Source: Phoronis australis
Lineage: Eukaryota > Phoronida > Phoronidae
NCBI GenBank assembly: GCA_002633005.1
Contig: NMRA01000290.1
Span: forward strand, 2,814-66,813
DNA length: 64,000 bases
Reading direction: 5' to 3'
Shown here: positions 50,157 through 61,139 of the stretch, piece after piece
Position numbering within the stretch: position 1 is the first letter of the stretch
Layout of the letters: each line of letters starts with the position of its first letter
Program-made: the position numbers and the translations under genes
Notes under the pieces: model-generated
The model's database searches: none
The model's input: the letters and a program-made list of their open reading frames with translations, nothing else
Told to the model about the DNA's origin: nothing

Positions 50157-50411
50157 TTTGTAATTTTATTGTTATTTTTTTCCACTAAGATTTTGTCATT
50201 TCTCTTCACTCAATTAAAACATTGCACCATCGACACATCATCCAGTGTTTTTCGCCTTCAGAAGTATTCTACTTCCGCTTGGAGGGCTTTCGAAAATATG
50301 TCAATTTCATTGGTCAATTCTGGGATTTCTAAATTTGAAGATAATAATATAACAGAAGAGCGGCTAGTTCTCGTTCTGGTTGTGCGATGGGGTAAAAAGT
50401 TGTAGATCGAA
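50157..50411. promoter_or_regulatory. Probable bidirectional promoter of PELO and FAAP24
   Basis: The two divergent start codons are separated by 255 bp. Within it are ACTTCCGC (50,271-50,278), an ETS/GABP-type GGAAGT site on the minus strand, and ATTGGT (50,309-50,314), an inverted CCAAT box for NF-Y. Both are classic elements of TATA-less bidirectional promoters. No TATA box is placed convincingly for either gene. A 35-codon upstream frame (50,298-50,405) ends 6 bp before the FAAP24 ATG and would matter only if transcription starts before it. Confidence 0.65.
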
Positions 50412-53400
50412 ATGTCGAGTATCAGCATTCTTTCTCAAAATCCAGTTTATATTAAAGCTTCAGTACCCCCAGGTCACATAATAGTGAATGAAAAGTGGAG
50501 AAAATCGGCAATTGTTAGCAGTTTGCAGGGTGAGATGTGAAGATATCTTGAAGTTGAACATGCAGTCATGCCGTTTGCCATCGCCCACCGCCATGTTTGT
50601 TTTGCTCACAGGTGTTTTGCTGCTGAAATCATCACGATTTTTCGATCGTGTTTCTTCCTGCATACTTGGGAACTGTCCTACTTGTGACAGGACTGTTGCG
50701 TTCTTTGAAACTTTGTCCCACCCCAGCATTAAGGGCTACGAGTTTCGTAAAGTTCCCCCTTCTGTTTGACACATGCCACTATATTCACAAACAGACGGTC
50801 GTCCTAATCAATCCAGTAGTACGTCGGTTTTGGTAGATTTTCTGCAAATTAGGTTTAATTCTGGCTAAACACTTAAACTATCAAAGTGAGGGTGTTATCA
50901 TGGGGGGGGGGCAATGGGGCTATACACATTGCCAGACCAGGTGTAAGTGCCATTTTTATTGCTCTTACAGCCCCAATGGGTAATAAACTATTGAAATCGC
51001 TGATGAAAGTGTGTCAAGTTTATTGTCCCTGTAACCCCTGAGATGCTATCACGAACATTTCACGTTATGTCTTTGTCATTTTCTGGTTAAAAAACATGGC
51101 CAACTATTATATGGCTTTCCAGAGGAACATATATATCTGAAGAATTGCAGTTTACAGCCACTTATTCTTTGATCATATTTATCTTGGCTCAAACTAATAT
51201 TAAGGAAAGGATTGAGGAGTAAAACTTAAGTGTACACTCTGACTTAACATCAGGTAAATGTTACGAAGACGTCGTTAAATGTCCCAAAGTACTGTGAACC
51301 TTGGTAGATAAATTCAGGACTGATAGGCTGTCTGACAGACTTTTTCATTGTTTTTTCATAATGTGTTGTATTGTGAATGGTATTCAAATCCCTCAATCCG
51401 ACAACTATCACTTTCTGAAGGCAATTTGAACTTCTGCAGGTTTTTGATCATATTTAGCCTATGAAAGCTGAAAATTTAAGAATGGGTGTTTTCCAAGCCA
51501 GTCAGAATGCAAGGGCCAATTTTTATTCACAAAAGATATTGACGACTCGTTCATATTTTTTCCTTAAAATTATTTAATCACTCATAAGGTAGTGCTATCT
51601 TGGAGTCATGGTGCTTATAATAAAAATTACTTATGATTGTGTGTTACAGGTTCTGTCACTGTCGTGTACCAAGATGAAATGGGTGTGGTAGATTTCTATA
51701 TATCCAGCAGCTCTGGTGTGATTTATGTGTCCGAAAGTGATCTGGTTATTGGCTCCACGTACAAGCGTAAGCTTGTTAAGCTAAGAAAGGTAAGAGCCAG
51801 AGCCCCATTTTATCGAGGGTCGCACACCTGGTTTTGGTAAGCCGGTAATATCTTGATTCTTTCGGCAATCGTTTCATTAAACATTTCTGAAGAATCCTCA
51901 TGAGAGGCCTACCACACAATCAGTGTCGATAGTGAGGTGGTTAAGGTCTATGCCTAAATGTTAGTGCATGACTTTGTACCCAAACACACCATAGGTTGCA
52001 AACTGCATTATTGATAACATCTAGCCTGTCTGCGTGTGTTGCTGGGGCTCGTTCCAAGAAAACTGACTAAGCTAACTTAAAGACAAATTTTAAATTTATG
52101 TCAATTTTAAGATAAAACTTCAGTTTGTCTTACGTCCGTTCCAAGAAAGTGATCTTGAGTTTGACTTAAGTTTTTGACTTAAATTTTGTCTGAAGTTTGA
52201 CTAACTTACCAGTTGTGGAAGTTTTGAAAGTTGAGACAAATCTTAGACTTAAGTCAGAAATGAACTTAAAGTCAATTTCTTGGAACAGGCCCATGGTAAA
52301 CACCACAACAACCATTCAGCTTTTCAAGATAGGGTAAAATTCAGTAACGGTCTTTAAACGAAAAATGTCTTTCTGCAGTTAGTAGTTTGGTGTGGTGAGA
52401 CCAGCGTGATTTGCATTCATTATTCAAGTATAAGCTGATCTTAGCTTCTTGAAGCTTTGTCCTGCATCCCGCCACTCCGTGTCCCACTTTTAGACACATG
52501 CGGTGAAATTTATTTATTATAGATTTTGTGCTTTCCTATATGGTTTACCATGATAACCGTTTCATTTCACAGGCACAACTGAAATATACAAAAACGGTGT
52601 TGGGTGTTTCGTTGTCTTGCAGCGAATAATTGGTGCTTAAAGTATGGTTTAGATTTAGATGTTGTGCATTATGCTGTCACCCCTGCCCATCTGTCTAGCG
52701 GGCCGACAGTCTGCCAGGCATCACTCTGGCATATGCCAGGTGTCAGTCTGGTGATCGCCCGATGTCTGTCTGGCGTCCGCTGCTGAATCTCCAAACCCCC
52801 TTGATGGATGTTCGTGAAACTTTGTATACAATGTTCTTGTCACAGAGGAGACCGCATGTGTGAATTTTCGGACGGGTTTGACAACTGTTGTGCCCCCTAA
52901 TGGCAATTAATTTAATTTTTACTTTAGCCTCAGCTACTGAGTTACATTTGCGACAATACCTTTCCGTCTTCAGATGGATTCCATGTAATTTACACTGTCT
53001 CCCAAGTGACTGAGAACCAGAGAAGAAAAGGCTAAAAATAGTTGTATTGAGTTGAGGTCTGAATAGAACACCATATAAGATTTCTTGGGGTGAAATAATT
53101 ATACCAATATGGGAAAAACTTAACTGTTCATACATTTGTGAAGTTATTGTTCTTCAAAACGTATTATAGGAACCAAATTCACGTTTGTTACCATTTAAGG
53201 TAAGCTTTTGTTAAACTTTTGACATGGTGCTTGTTTTTTTTTGCATTTCTGGTAGACCACTTCCTGAATTTGAAGCCGAAATTTGAGAAAATGGTTCTCT
53301 TTGGGAGTATTTACGGCATCGTCGTAAGGTTTTGTGTTTGCATTTTGTTCTGTTTTTGTGTCACATAGTTCTTCTATGTGAGCACCAAATGCTTTGCTGT

Positions 53401-55570
53401 GTCTTGTTCAAATTTGTGTTTACATTTTTTATATTGCACCAATATGCATATGGGCTGATTGGGAACATCACAGTGACTGCGTGTGTGGATTTATGTGTAA
53501 GCTAGTCTCTTTCATTGGTAAATCAGATTTTTCACAATGGCTGCACGTGATTGACTTTGCCATGTCTGCCAAGATGTCTCTTTGGTCTGTAAGCCAGAAG
53601 TCGGGCATCGAGAACCTATGAGATGCATTTAAGCTGGTTGAACCGGCTGAACGGGCGAAGTCCATTAAGTGCAGCTAATGAAAAATTCTTTCGACATTTC
53701 CTATTTAAATCGTTCTTGGACACGGTTTTGCGCGTTAAAGTCATGTTTTAAAATTGAGTACGCCAAAGATTAACAATTGCCATTTATTTATTGCTACTCG
53801 TTTATTGCCATACAGCGTATTTCATGCCATTTGCAATGTCGATAAGCACTCCTAGATACGTACTATTTGTGGTGCAGTCGTGGGTGCATTTTAGTACTTT
53901 GCGTTGCACTGCAGTCATGGGTGCATTTTAGCACTTTGCGTTGCACTTGCTTACTTGTTGATACCTTGAGTAAACAGTTTCAGACTACATTGAGTGAATT
54001 ATCAAGAAATGAAGATTTTTTAAGTTAGTACTGTTTGCTGTTACTCAAAATAACATCATTGTGCATTGAATATTTAATTTCACCGAGACCTATCATTACC
54101 ATGGATTTCTGAAACAGCCTCTACCAAAAATCAAAAAAGCTCCCCATTGGGTTTCTTTCGGTATTTAATTTTTATTTCGGGCATATGGCACATGCATAAA
54201 ACGCGGGTAAATCCTAAATTTCTCAATTTTTGTGCCTTCATGACAAAGTGAACCCTTGCTGGTCATTTCATACGGTCAGCAACACAAGATTTCAATAGGT
54301 CCCATGGCATTCTTTCAGAATGAACACCCAGGAGTCTTTTTGGACACACTGTTGTTTCCCATAGGAGTCCCTGGCTCCCAAGGGGCTATTTCCGAAATCC
54401 TTGGTACCTTTTTGTTTTTTGTTTATCTAGAACAATGAAGTGCGAGGCATTGTTATCGTTGAAAAGACTGAAACCAGCCAGCAATATTTCTCTGAAGCAC
54501 AGAAGTTCTGTGTCTTAGAGCTTGGCTTGTGCCTCTTACCAGTTCTGGATCAGCTCCAAGCAGGACAATTACTGTCCCAGATGGTAAGTGAAAATGCCCA
54601 ATATACCAACTTAAAGGCTTCAAACATAGCTCACGCTTTATGGAGAAGTTTTGCCATGAATCTCATTAAAAAATACTCGATTAGTGTGTGATTGGTATTG
54701 TTTGAGATACATCTAGATTTGAAGGGATATTATTTATTAAGTAGTTGAATATTAAGCAAAATTGTGTGATTGAACTTTTTTATTTTCGCTGAGATTAATT
54801 TTGTTCTTTTTTCTGTAATCTGTATTTTAAGTATGTTACTGGTCAGCAGTAAGAATATGGTTAATAGTGTGCATTCATTTGTATCAGGTTCATAACTAAC
54901 ATCGCTTGATTTAGGGACGTGTGGATTTTCTTTGGTGGCCTGGTAAAAATCCCAAATCGCCATGCACACATCCGAGCATGCACTCAAATACTACAGGAAG
55001 TATAAAAACAGAAGTTCGTATCGTTGGGCAAAAATCAGAATGGCCTGTCCCTGGGCAATGCATTGTACTGATTGTCGGAATTCCTTAGGAGGTGAGCCTG
55101 TTTTGTGCCAACAAAACAAGGGAACTCTGTTGCCGAGCACATGGTACACTCCTGATTTTCCATTCAACTAAAAGAACGCTGTCCTGGCAATCTCGGGTGC
55201 AGAAGTGGACATTTTCTGTGTTCGCCGGTATTTCGGTTTAGGTATCTTGTTTAATTATTTTCGGCCCTTGCCAATTATGCTTCATTTGTAGGAGCCAAGA
55301 TTTTCCCTACCCTCGTACAAGATTCCTTGTTTTGGCATCCTCACTTCTCATTTAGCATCCTGGGGATTTCTGCAGTTCACATTTAATAAGTTAACATTGT
55401 GCTAATTGGGTGTATTACTTCTCAGGTTATCAGTGAAAGCCGTCTTCACAACAATCCATTCAAGCATAAGAAATTCCACCCATGTTTTGACACTGACATT
55501 CTCAATGCTGTCAAACGAATACCATTTGTGGGCGAGACGAAGGCCAAGCTGCTGCTTCAGAGATTTGGCA
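50412..55570 (+). CDS. FAAP24: FAAP24, Fanconi anemia core complex-associated protein (last exon not found)
   Basis: FAAP24 pairs with FANCM through an inactive ERCC4-type nuclease fold, binds branched or single-stranded DNA and helps recruit the Fanconi core complex to interstrand crosslinks. Exons: 50412-50529 (PPGHIIVNEKWRKS; cf. the conserved GHIVANEKWR of the family), 51650-51789 (YQDEMGVVDFYIS, VIYVSESDLV, YKRKLVKLR), 54431-54583 (RGIVIVEKTETSQQYF, LELGLCLLPV) and 55426-55570 (ILNAVKRIPFVGETKAKLLL, first hairpin of the HhH2 domain). All borders are GT/AG with agreeing phases (1, 0, 0, 1). This accounts for about 185 residues; human has 215. The remaining ~30 residues should lie on a further exon beginning in phase 1. 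Weak candidates begin after acceptors at 56,115 and 58,430. Reading through the last donor instead gives a stop at 55,651-55,653. Confidence 0.93.
50927..51070. repeat. Right arm of the long inverted repeat around the PELO/FAAP24 promoter
   Basis: Inverted match to 48,996-49,139, with blocks CATTGCCAGACCAGGTG, TAATAAACTATTGAAATCGC and CACGAACATTTCACGTTATG. It lies in FAAP24 intron 1. Confidence 0.7.
52046..52292. mobile_element. MITE in FAAP24 intron 2
   Basis: The element opens GGGCTCGTTCCAAGAAAACT and closes TTTCTTGGAACAGGCCC, imperfect terminal inverted repeats over about 17 bases. The interior is a degenerate series of GACTTAAG and TTTGACTTA words and a second TCCGTTCCAAGAAAG. No coding potential; about 247 bp. 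Confidence 0.7.
52780..52910 (-). repeat. Probable dispersed-repeat fragment in FAAP24 intron 2
   Basis: The segment with GTGAAACTTTGTATACAATG and GACAACTGTTGTGCCCCCTA looks like a common non-coding invertebrate repeat end. No second copy occurs here, so this rests on style alone. Confidence 0.25.
53872..53952 (+). repeat. 38-bp tandem duplication
   Basis: GTGGGTGCATTTTAGTACTT followed by TGCGTTGCACTGCAGTC occurs twice in tandem with two changes, in FAAP24 intron 2. Confidence 0.85.
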
Positions 55571-56449
55571 GTATGTATTCTGGTTTTCAGTTTGTTGGCA
55601 TACAGTCAGTGCTTATGATATTGCCTGAGAAAACACTAACACATTCTGCATGAAAATGGCTGTGAATTGTCCAGGATGGTTGCGATCAGAATGGCAGATT
55701 AACCTCAATGTGTTTTAATTGTTTTATTGTACTGTCTAGAGTTACCTGCTTGTGTATTTATGTAACTTTATAATCTTAACCACCTGAATATTCTAAACCA
55801 TGCGGTGCTTTATGAAATTACATTTTAAGGGACAAATTAACATCTACTGGCTGGTGATGTTTAAATCTTTCAGAGGAAGGTGTTGCTTTGTAGTGATATA
55901 ACCTGAAGCCAAAATGTGCTGAATTGAAACACTTGAAATGACTACTTTGGTCACAGAAAAGGTTCCCTTTATCAAAGGAGATACACATTAAGTCTTGCAA
56001 GACTTAAACACTTGGGATGATACAGTTTATGTTTCTGCAAATGTTTGCCTCATGGTCCTGTTTGCTGATATTTTCAAATCAGAAGCATTTAGTCAGTCTG
56101 ATCTTTGGGTTTCAGGTCTTGGTCTTTTAAATAATCCTGTGTGTCTGTGTGTATGTTCTAAGTATGAAATAATTATGGTCCTAAGAAGTGTTGAAGAAAA
56201 AGAAAGTTCCACTATTTTTGTGCTTCTTTCAAAACTGAAAAACAACTGCCCAAAGCGCTTCCCATTTAAAAAGGGACTTTCCCATTTTGTCCCAAACTGA
56301 AATGTAATATTACATTTCAGATAAATATCAACATTTTGTTTTTAAATTTGGTTTATAATCGATCATGACCCCCTCCTTAATGCATTTCATGTCCTACCTT
56401 TGAAAAACCTCATTTAGTCTTCTGTTAATTAGCCATTGAAATTTGCTTG

Positions 56450-56605
56450 CGTAATATTACGCACAAGGAATGCGTAATATTACGCAAGTCATTCGTAATA
56501 TTACCCACGACTGCGTGATATTACGCACTGGTACGTAATATTACACACTGATGTGTAATCTTACGCATTTTTGCGTAATCTTACACATCTGATGTGTAAA
56601 ATCAA
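56450..56605. repeat. GCGTAATATTACGC palindrome array
   Basis: TGCGTAATATTACGCA-type palindromes recur about every 22-26 bp, seven or eight times, decaying to TGTGTAATCTTACGCA variants. More copies occur at 57,233-57,300, 57,690 and 57,865. The spacer sequences differ while the palindromes are kept. Confidence 0.85.
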
Positions 56606-57720
56606 GCAAGAATGAAATTTGCCGTATGGTGACTTGGGGTATCTGAAATGCCGCATTTATTTGAATTTTGTTGCTTGTAGTTCATACGATTTCTTGGATG
56701 TTTTTGATCCTTTTGTTTCGTTGGTTTTGTCTTGTTTTAACACATACTAACTGCCCAGGATATACAGTTGAGACACCACGGGTAACACCAACTTTGTTTA
56801 GGTATACGATATCGCGGGGGCAGCCCAACGGCGACATAGTAAAACTCTGGCGAAGCGCAATTTGCGGTTGCAATGACTTGAGATTTTTGACGTGCGGAGT
56901 TTGTTCGAATTTTGTTCGAATTTTGTTGTAACACTAACCCTCTGCAGTAAGTTCCATGTAGTTCATAAAACGATTTATGGGGTATTTTTGATGAGCTACG
57001 TTTTGTTGTTTTATCTTGCTTATATTCATGCAAACAGTGCAGGATATATTCTTGAGACACCACGGGTAACAACAACTTTTCAGCGGCAGCCCAACGGCGG
57101 CATTGCAAAACTCTGGCGAAGCTCGACAACTGATCGAACCATCTGTGTCTTAAAAAGTTACGCTTGTGAGAGCTAGCTTCAGTAAACAAGCTACTGTATC
57201 ACTCAGTCTTTTTATCATTCCGTGGTGCTCCGATGCGTAATCTTACACGCAACGCGTAATCTTACGCATTTTGCGTAATCTTATGCACTGAAGTGTAAGA
57301 TCATGAAAGAATGAAATTGCCTGTTGTGGTGACTTGGGATTTCTTAAGCTCCGCATTTATTCAAATTTTGTTGAAATACTAACGGTTGACAGGTATGAGA
57401 CGACATCGCATTTTTTTATCAATTTCGTTTCGTTTTGATGTGACTTCAACTTAGCAGGACATGCACTTGAGACGCCTCGGGTGAACACTTATGTTTAAAT
57501 ACATTTTATAGTGAGGGCATTGGACAAATCCTGCCGCAGTGAAAGAAATTTTACAAGGGCAAATGATCGAACTGCCTGTATCCGAAAAATTAAGCCGCGC
57601 TTGTGAAGGCTAGCTTCAGGAAACAAGCCATTGGTTCCTTTTTCAATACTTTAGTCAGTATGCTCGCTTTTGTGATTTGACGCTCAAGTGCATAATCTTA
57701 CACATGTGTGTCCTGATCGA
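56605..57720 (+). repeat. Divergent triplicated unit downstream of FAAP24 exon 4
   Basis: Blocks recur in order: GGTGACTTGGG (56,628; 57,330), TTGAGACACCACGGGTAAC (56,768; 57,052; variant 57,468), AAACTCTGGCGAAGC (56,842; 57,109) and GCTAGCTTCAG.AAACAAGC (57,173; 57,609). Unit length varies from about 280 to 420 bp because different parts are deleted. GCGTAATATTACGC-type palindromes lie between units, so array and unit form one system. Confidence 0.7.
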
Positions 57721-57899
57721 AGTCACCTGCGACTGTTGAGTCCTTGGTAATACGAGTACCCAGGTGAGCCTTCATTGCTGGGCGACTGAGCTTCAACAGC
57801 GCACCGCTCACACGCGTGTATTTTTGGAGCTCATTTTAGCGAGATATCACGACACGCTTGTGGTCGTAACCTTACGCACATGATATTACGCTACAATAT

Positions 57900-59480
57900 C
57901 TTGACCATAGATCAGTATTTTGTCCGGAGTAGTTACCTGCTTCATGGGAAGCGGATTGTTCTTTTCGCTCTCGAGTTCTCTATGGGATGCTCGCCTTGGT
58001 CTCTAAGTCGAGATAGACTATTCTTTCAACTAGTTAATATACCAGTCATCATTGGAACCATCTGTGATTGTATGGTCGGCAGAGACTTCACACAAGAGGT
58101 TTTATTTCTCATTTTTGTCACCGATATGTTGCGATTTTCCTCATTTAATTCACGTGAATTGTTTACTTACGTAAACGAAAGGTGGAATGAGACGTATATC
58201 AGATGAATGTGAAAGGGACACTGCGGTGCACTTGTTTTTATCTAGTTGCGCTGTTTTGTTAATAGATTACGACAGAAATAAACAATAATCAATGGGTCTG
58301 CCCTTAATAATAGGAGGGGGAGCGTGGATAATCTTGCACGGGTTGTTGTCTCGAAAAAGTCGGAGTAGTACAGGTCGACTCTATCGATCACATACCTTCT
58401 GAATGCGTCTTATCATGCGTCCGTTTGCAGCTTTTTCGGAGTTGCTGTGTTGTGTTGGCATTGTCGCGAAAGAGTCTTCCGCTCGTTTTCTTTAACGTTT
58501 CTCTGTCCTTCTCTGATGCGCAGAGGAGCCTACTACTACGATTTTGGCGTAGTTTCTACCCTTTTGTTGCTTTCACTACGCCACTACGATCAGGGTCAAG
58601 ATTCTACGTTTTCGCGCTCAGGAGTAAATAAACTAAGACATGAAATTATGTTGTTTTTTTATCGTTCTGTGATACATACGCCATAAGCAAACCAAAACTG
58701 AGTTACAAATGTCAAAACATGCTGCTATTTTTTTGTCTTAATTATAAGTTCGTCCGATTCAGTGTCTACTTGTGATTCGAGTTCCACTACGACGGCGATC
58801 GGCTTCGTCGGAAGGCGGTACCCAGGCGGAGACTGTTGGTAACTAATTCGTCCCTTGGCATCTAGCTCAGTGTTTTAAGATATTTTACGTTTGTACTGAC
58901 ACGTCGCTCGGCAACATTCCTTTTCTTTTACAATTAAGAAATACTTAATAGAAAACGCCTTGTTCGGATGTACGAACGCAAAATCGAACCTTGACTGCTT
59001 TTGCGTAGTGCCCGGTCTTTGATTGACAGGTTGTGAGGTCACATGACAGATTAAAGAAAAATAGGTCACCTGACTTATTCGAACAATAACACTTAATTGA
59101 AAATTATATCACGCTAAACTCTACCGACAACGTTCTTAATAGTTATTTTTCTTGACATCAAGAACCCAAAAGGTTACATGAGCGGCGATTTTTATCTTAC
59201 GGAGCAGCCATCGTGACTTCGTCCAAGAAATTACATTCTTAATACGAACAGCTGATTGCGAGTGAGTCCAGGATTGCAGGTGACAAAAATGAAGCGTTTT
59301 TACTGGTTGATATTTATTTGTCTGGGAGCGCGTGCGCCCGTCACGTATTTTCATTATCGTCTGATCTTGTCTTAGCGATCGAACTCACCGTCCGAGTCGA
59401 ACAGTGAACAGACGGCAAAAAAGAAAGCTTGGGCTAGCCAACATACATTCGAGTCATGTCCCCGGGCAGACAAGGCATCC
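57900..59480. other. Gene-free region
   Basis: No family-matching frame. A short segment after the acceptor at 58,430 reads FSELLCCVGIVAKESSARF, faintly like the end of a FAAP24 HhH domain, but it lacks the expected start of that segment. Confidence 0.3.
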
Positions 59481-59489
59481 GTGCATCAA

Positions 59490-59978
59490 CCCTTACAAAA
59501 ATGAACTTAAGTTTTTCCCTGAAAACTTAAGTTTTTGGCGAAAAAAAATTAAGTTTTTGGAAAATAACTAAGTTTTAGGGGAAAAACTTAAGTTCTTCCG
59601 AAAAACTTAAGTTTTTAAAAGAAACTTAAGTTTTTAAAACTTAATTTTTTTGCCAAAAACTTAAGTTTTTCAGCGCAATGTTAAGTTTTTCAGAGAACTT
59701 AAGTTTTTCAGAAAACTTAAGCTTTTTCAGGTGTAAAACTTAAGTTTTCACAAATAAACCTAAGTTTCAAGTAATAACTTAAGTTTTCATAAAAACTTAA
59801 TTTTTTTGTACTAAGAAAACTTAAGTTTTTAGATTTTAAGTTTTTAAAAAACTTAAGTTATGAAAAACTCGTTCCAAAATACTTAAGTTCGTTCCAAAAA
59901 ACTTGTTCCAAAATACTTAAGTTTTCGCCAAAAACTTAAGTTTTCGTGAATGAAAGCTTAAGTTCATTTTTGTAAGGG
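59490..59978. mobile_element. CTTAAG-filled terminal-inverted-repeat element
   Basis: The ends CCCTTACAAAAATGAACTTA (from 59,490, plus AG) and its exact inverse (59,957-59,978) form a perfect 22-bp terminal inverted repeat. The 445-bp interior is almost wholly composed of AAACTTAAGTTTTT words, more than a dozen CTTAAG palindromes in all, plus decayed versions. There is no open frame and no clear target-site duplication. Its right end is 204 bp before the acetyltransferase start codon. Confidence 0.85.
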
Positions 59979-60182
59979 GAAGCACGGTGATTGTTTCTAC
60001 GCGATGTTATTTATTTAGATTAATTTGCTGTCGATATGAAATGTGCAGTGTGAGTACGGGCGGTCTGTTAGTTGTTATACATTTGTCCATTTCTATTCAA
60101 CGCGACCCTTATGAACACGCACAAAGCCTCAGGTGTTCATTTCCACACAGATTTCTTGTTGGATTCACGTTGCTTCTACGTC

Positions 60183-60872
60183 ATGAACAACACCATTCGC
60201 AAAATCGAAATTTGCCGTTTTGAAAGAAGTTGTCAAGAAAGCAAAGTTCTTTGTGAGCTTAACCAATATCGGCTAGAAGAAGTTTACTTGCACAAGTTTG
60301 TCCGAGCTGTGTGGAAGCATCCCGTAACATGGCTATACGTTGGACTAGTGTATATTTTGTCACTCCTCCAGCTCGGATGGCCACACGGAATAGCATTGAC
60401 GCTAGGATTCGCAATTTTGATAACTGTTCGTAGTTTATTAGTTAGTATGAGCTATCTCCGCAGGAAAAAACATGGCCTGTATCTACTGGATACGTTGAAT
60501 CGCGACACCACTGCATGTTGGATAGCGCGAAGTGGGAAAAATATAGTGGGCTATGTCGTTTTAGAGGAGGAATACGCCCATATGCCAGGATGGTCGCGAC
60601 TTTGCTGCATCGGCGTTTTGAAAGAGTTCCAAAGACAAGGAATCGGGCAAAGATTGATCGCAAATGCTCTTAAGCATGTCGATCAGATAGGATCTTTAGG
60701 AACTGGGCTGGAAGTTATTACTTTCAACAACGATGCAAGACGATTGTTCGCAAAGATGGGGTTCCAATTTTTCAGGGATTGTTCTTGCCCATCTTCAGTC
60801 TTGCCGTTCGGAATACAGTTTAAATTTCAAATTTACAAAAGAACTGGTCAATCGATCAAAACACCAATATAA
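60183..60872 (+). CDS. NAT8-like membrane-bound N-acetyltransferase, intronless
   Basis: The 229-residue product has the NAT8/camello layout. A short N-terminal segment starts MNNTIRKIEICRF (compare the family's IRKY-type start), which is why the ATG at 60,183 is preferred over the in-frame ones at 60,072 and 60,111. A hydrophobic hairpin spans residues about 48-92 and ends in basic RRKK, and a GNAT domain follows. The acetyl-CoA loop is Q-R-Q-G-I-G at residues 150-155 after the strand LCCIGVL. A later NNDARRLFAKMGF (182-194) is the usual motif B. Known relatives sit in the ER membrane and acetylate cysteine S-conjugates or lysines; the substrate here cannot be told. It is a single exon, as in many NAT8 genes, and the reading frame is intact. 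It has no related neighbours. It lies just downstream of the CTTAAG element. Confidence 0.87.
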   Translation: MNNTIRKIEICRFERSCQESKVLCELNQYRLEEVYLHKFVRAVWKHPVTWLYVGLVYILSLLQLGWPHGIALTLGFAILITVRSLLVSMSYLRRKKHGLYLLDTLNRDTTACWIARSGKNIVGYVVLEEEYAHMPGWSRLCCIGVLKEFQRQGIGQRLIANALKHVDQIGSLGTGLEVITFNNDARRLFAKMGFQFFRDCSCPSSVLPFGIQFKFQIYKRTGQSIKTPI

Positions 60873-61131
60873 GGTCTTCCACAGAGAAAAGACACCACGT
60901 TGTTGCGGGAGCCCTCTGTGGTCAGAATTATCGAATTCTTCATTTTTCGCTATTGTGACCACCGACTCTTTGAACCAATATATCGACAACCGATAAACTA
61001 CAAAAAAGATATCCAACATTCCAAACCGAGGCACGAGGGACAAAGGAGAAATCTATCACTGAGTAATCCGTGACGACCCTATTCCAGAAATCACTTTGTC
61101 GAGGTCAATGTTACGGTGATTGGGTATTACT

Positions 61132-61137
61132 AATAAA
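61132..61137 (+). terminator. Candidate poly(A) signal of the NAT8-like gene
   Basis: AATAAA about 260 bp after the stop codon, followed by an A-run. Confidence 0.35.
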
Positions 61138-61139
61138 AA

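Noticed and set aside
56450-56605. TAATATTAC matching the replication-origin nonanucleotide of circular single-stranded DNA viruses
   Set aside because: The word arises from the palindrome GCGTAATATTACGC itself; it is not displayed in a loop over a separate stem, and no Rep-like coding relic is nearby.
60072-60182. N-terminal extension of the NAT8-like protein from the upstream ATG
   Set aside because: The family start aligns with MNNTIRK at 60,183; the extra 37 residues have no counterpart, though transcription data could change this.
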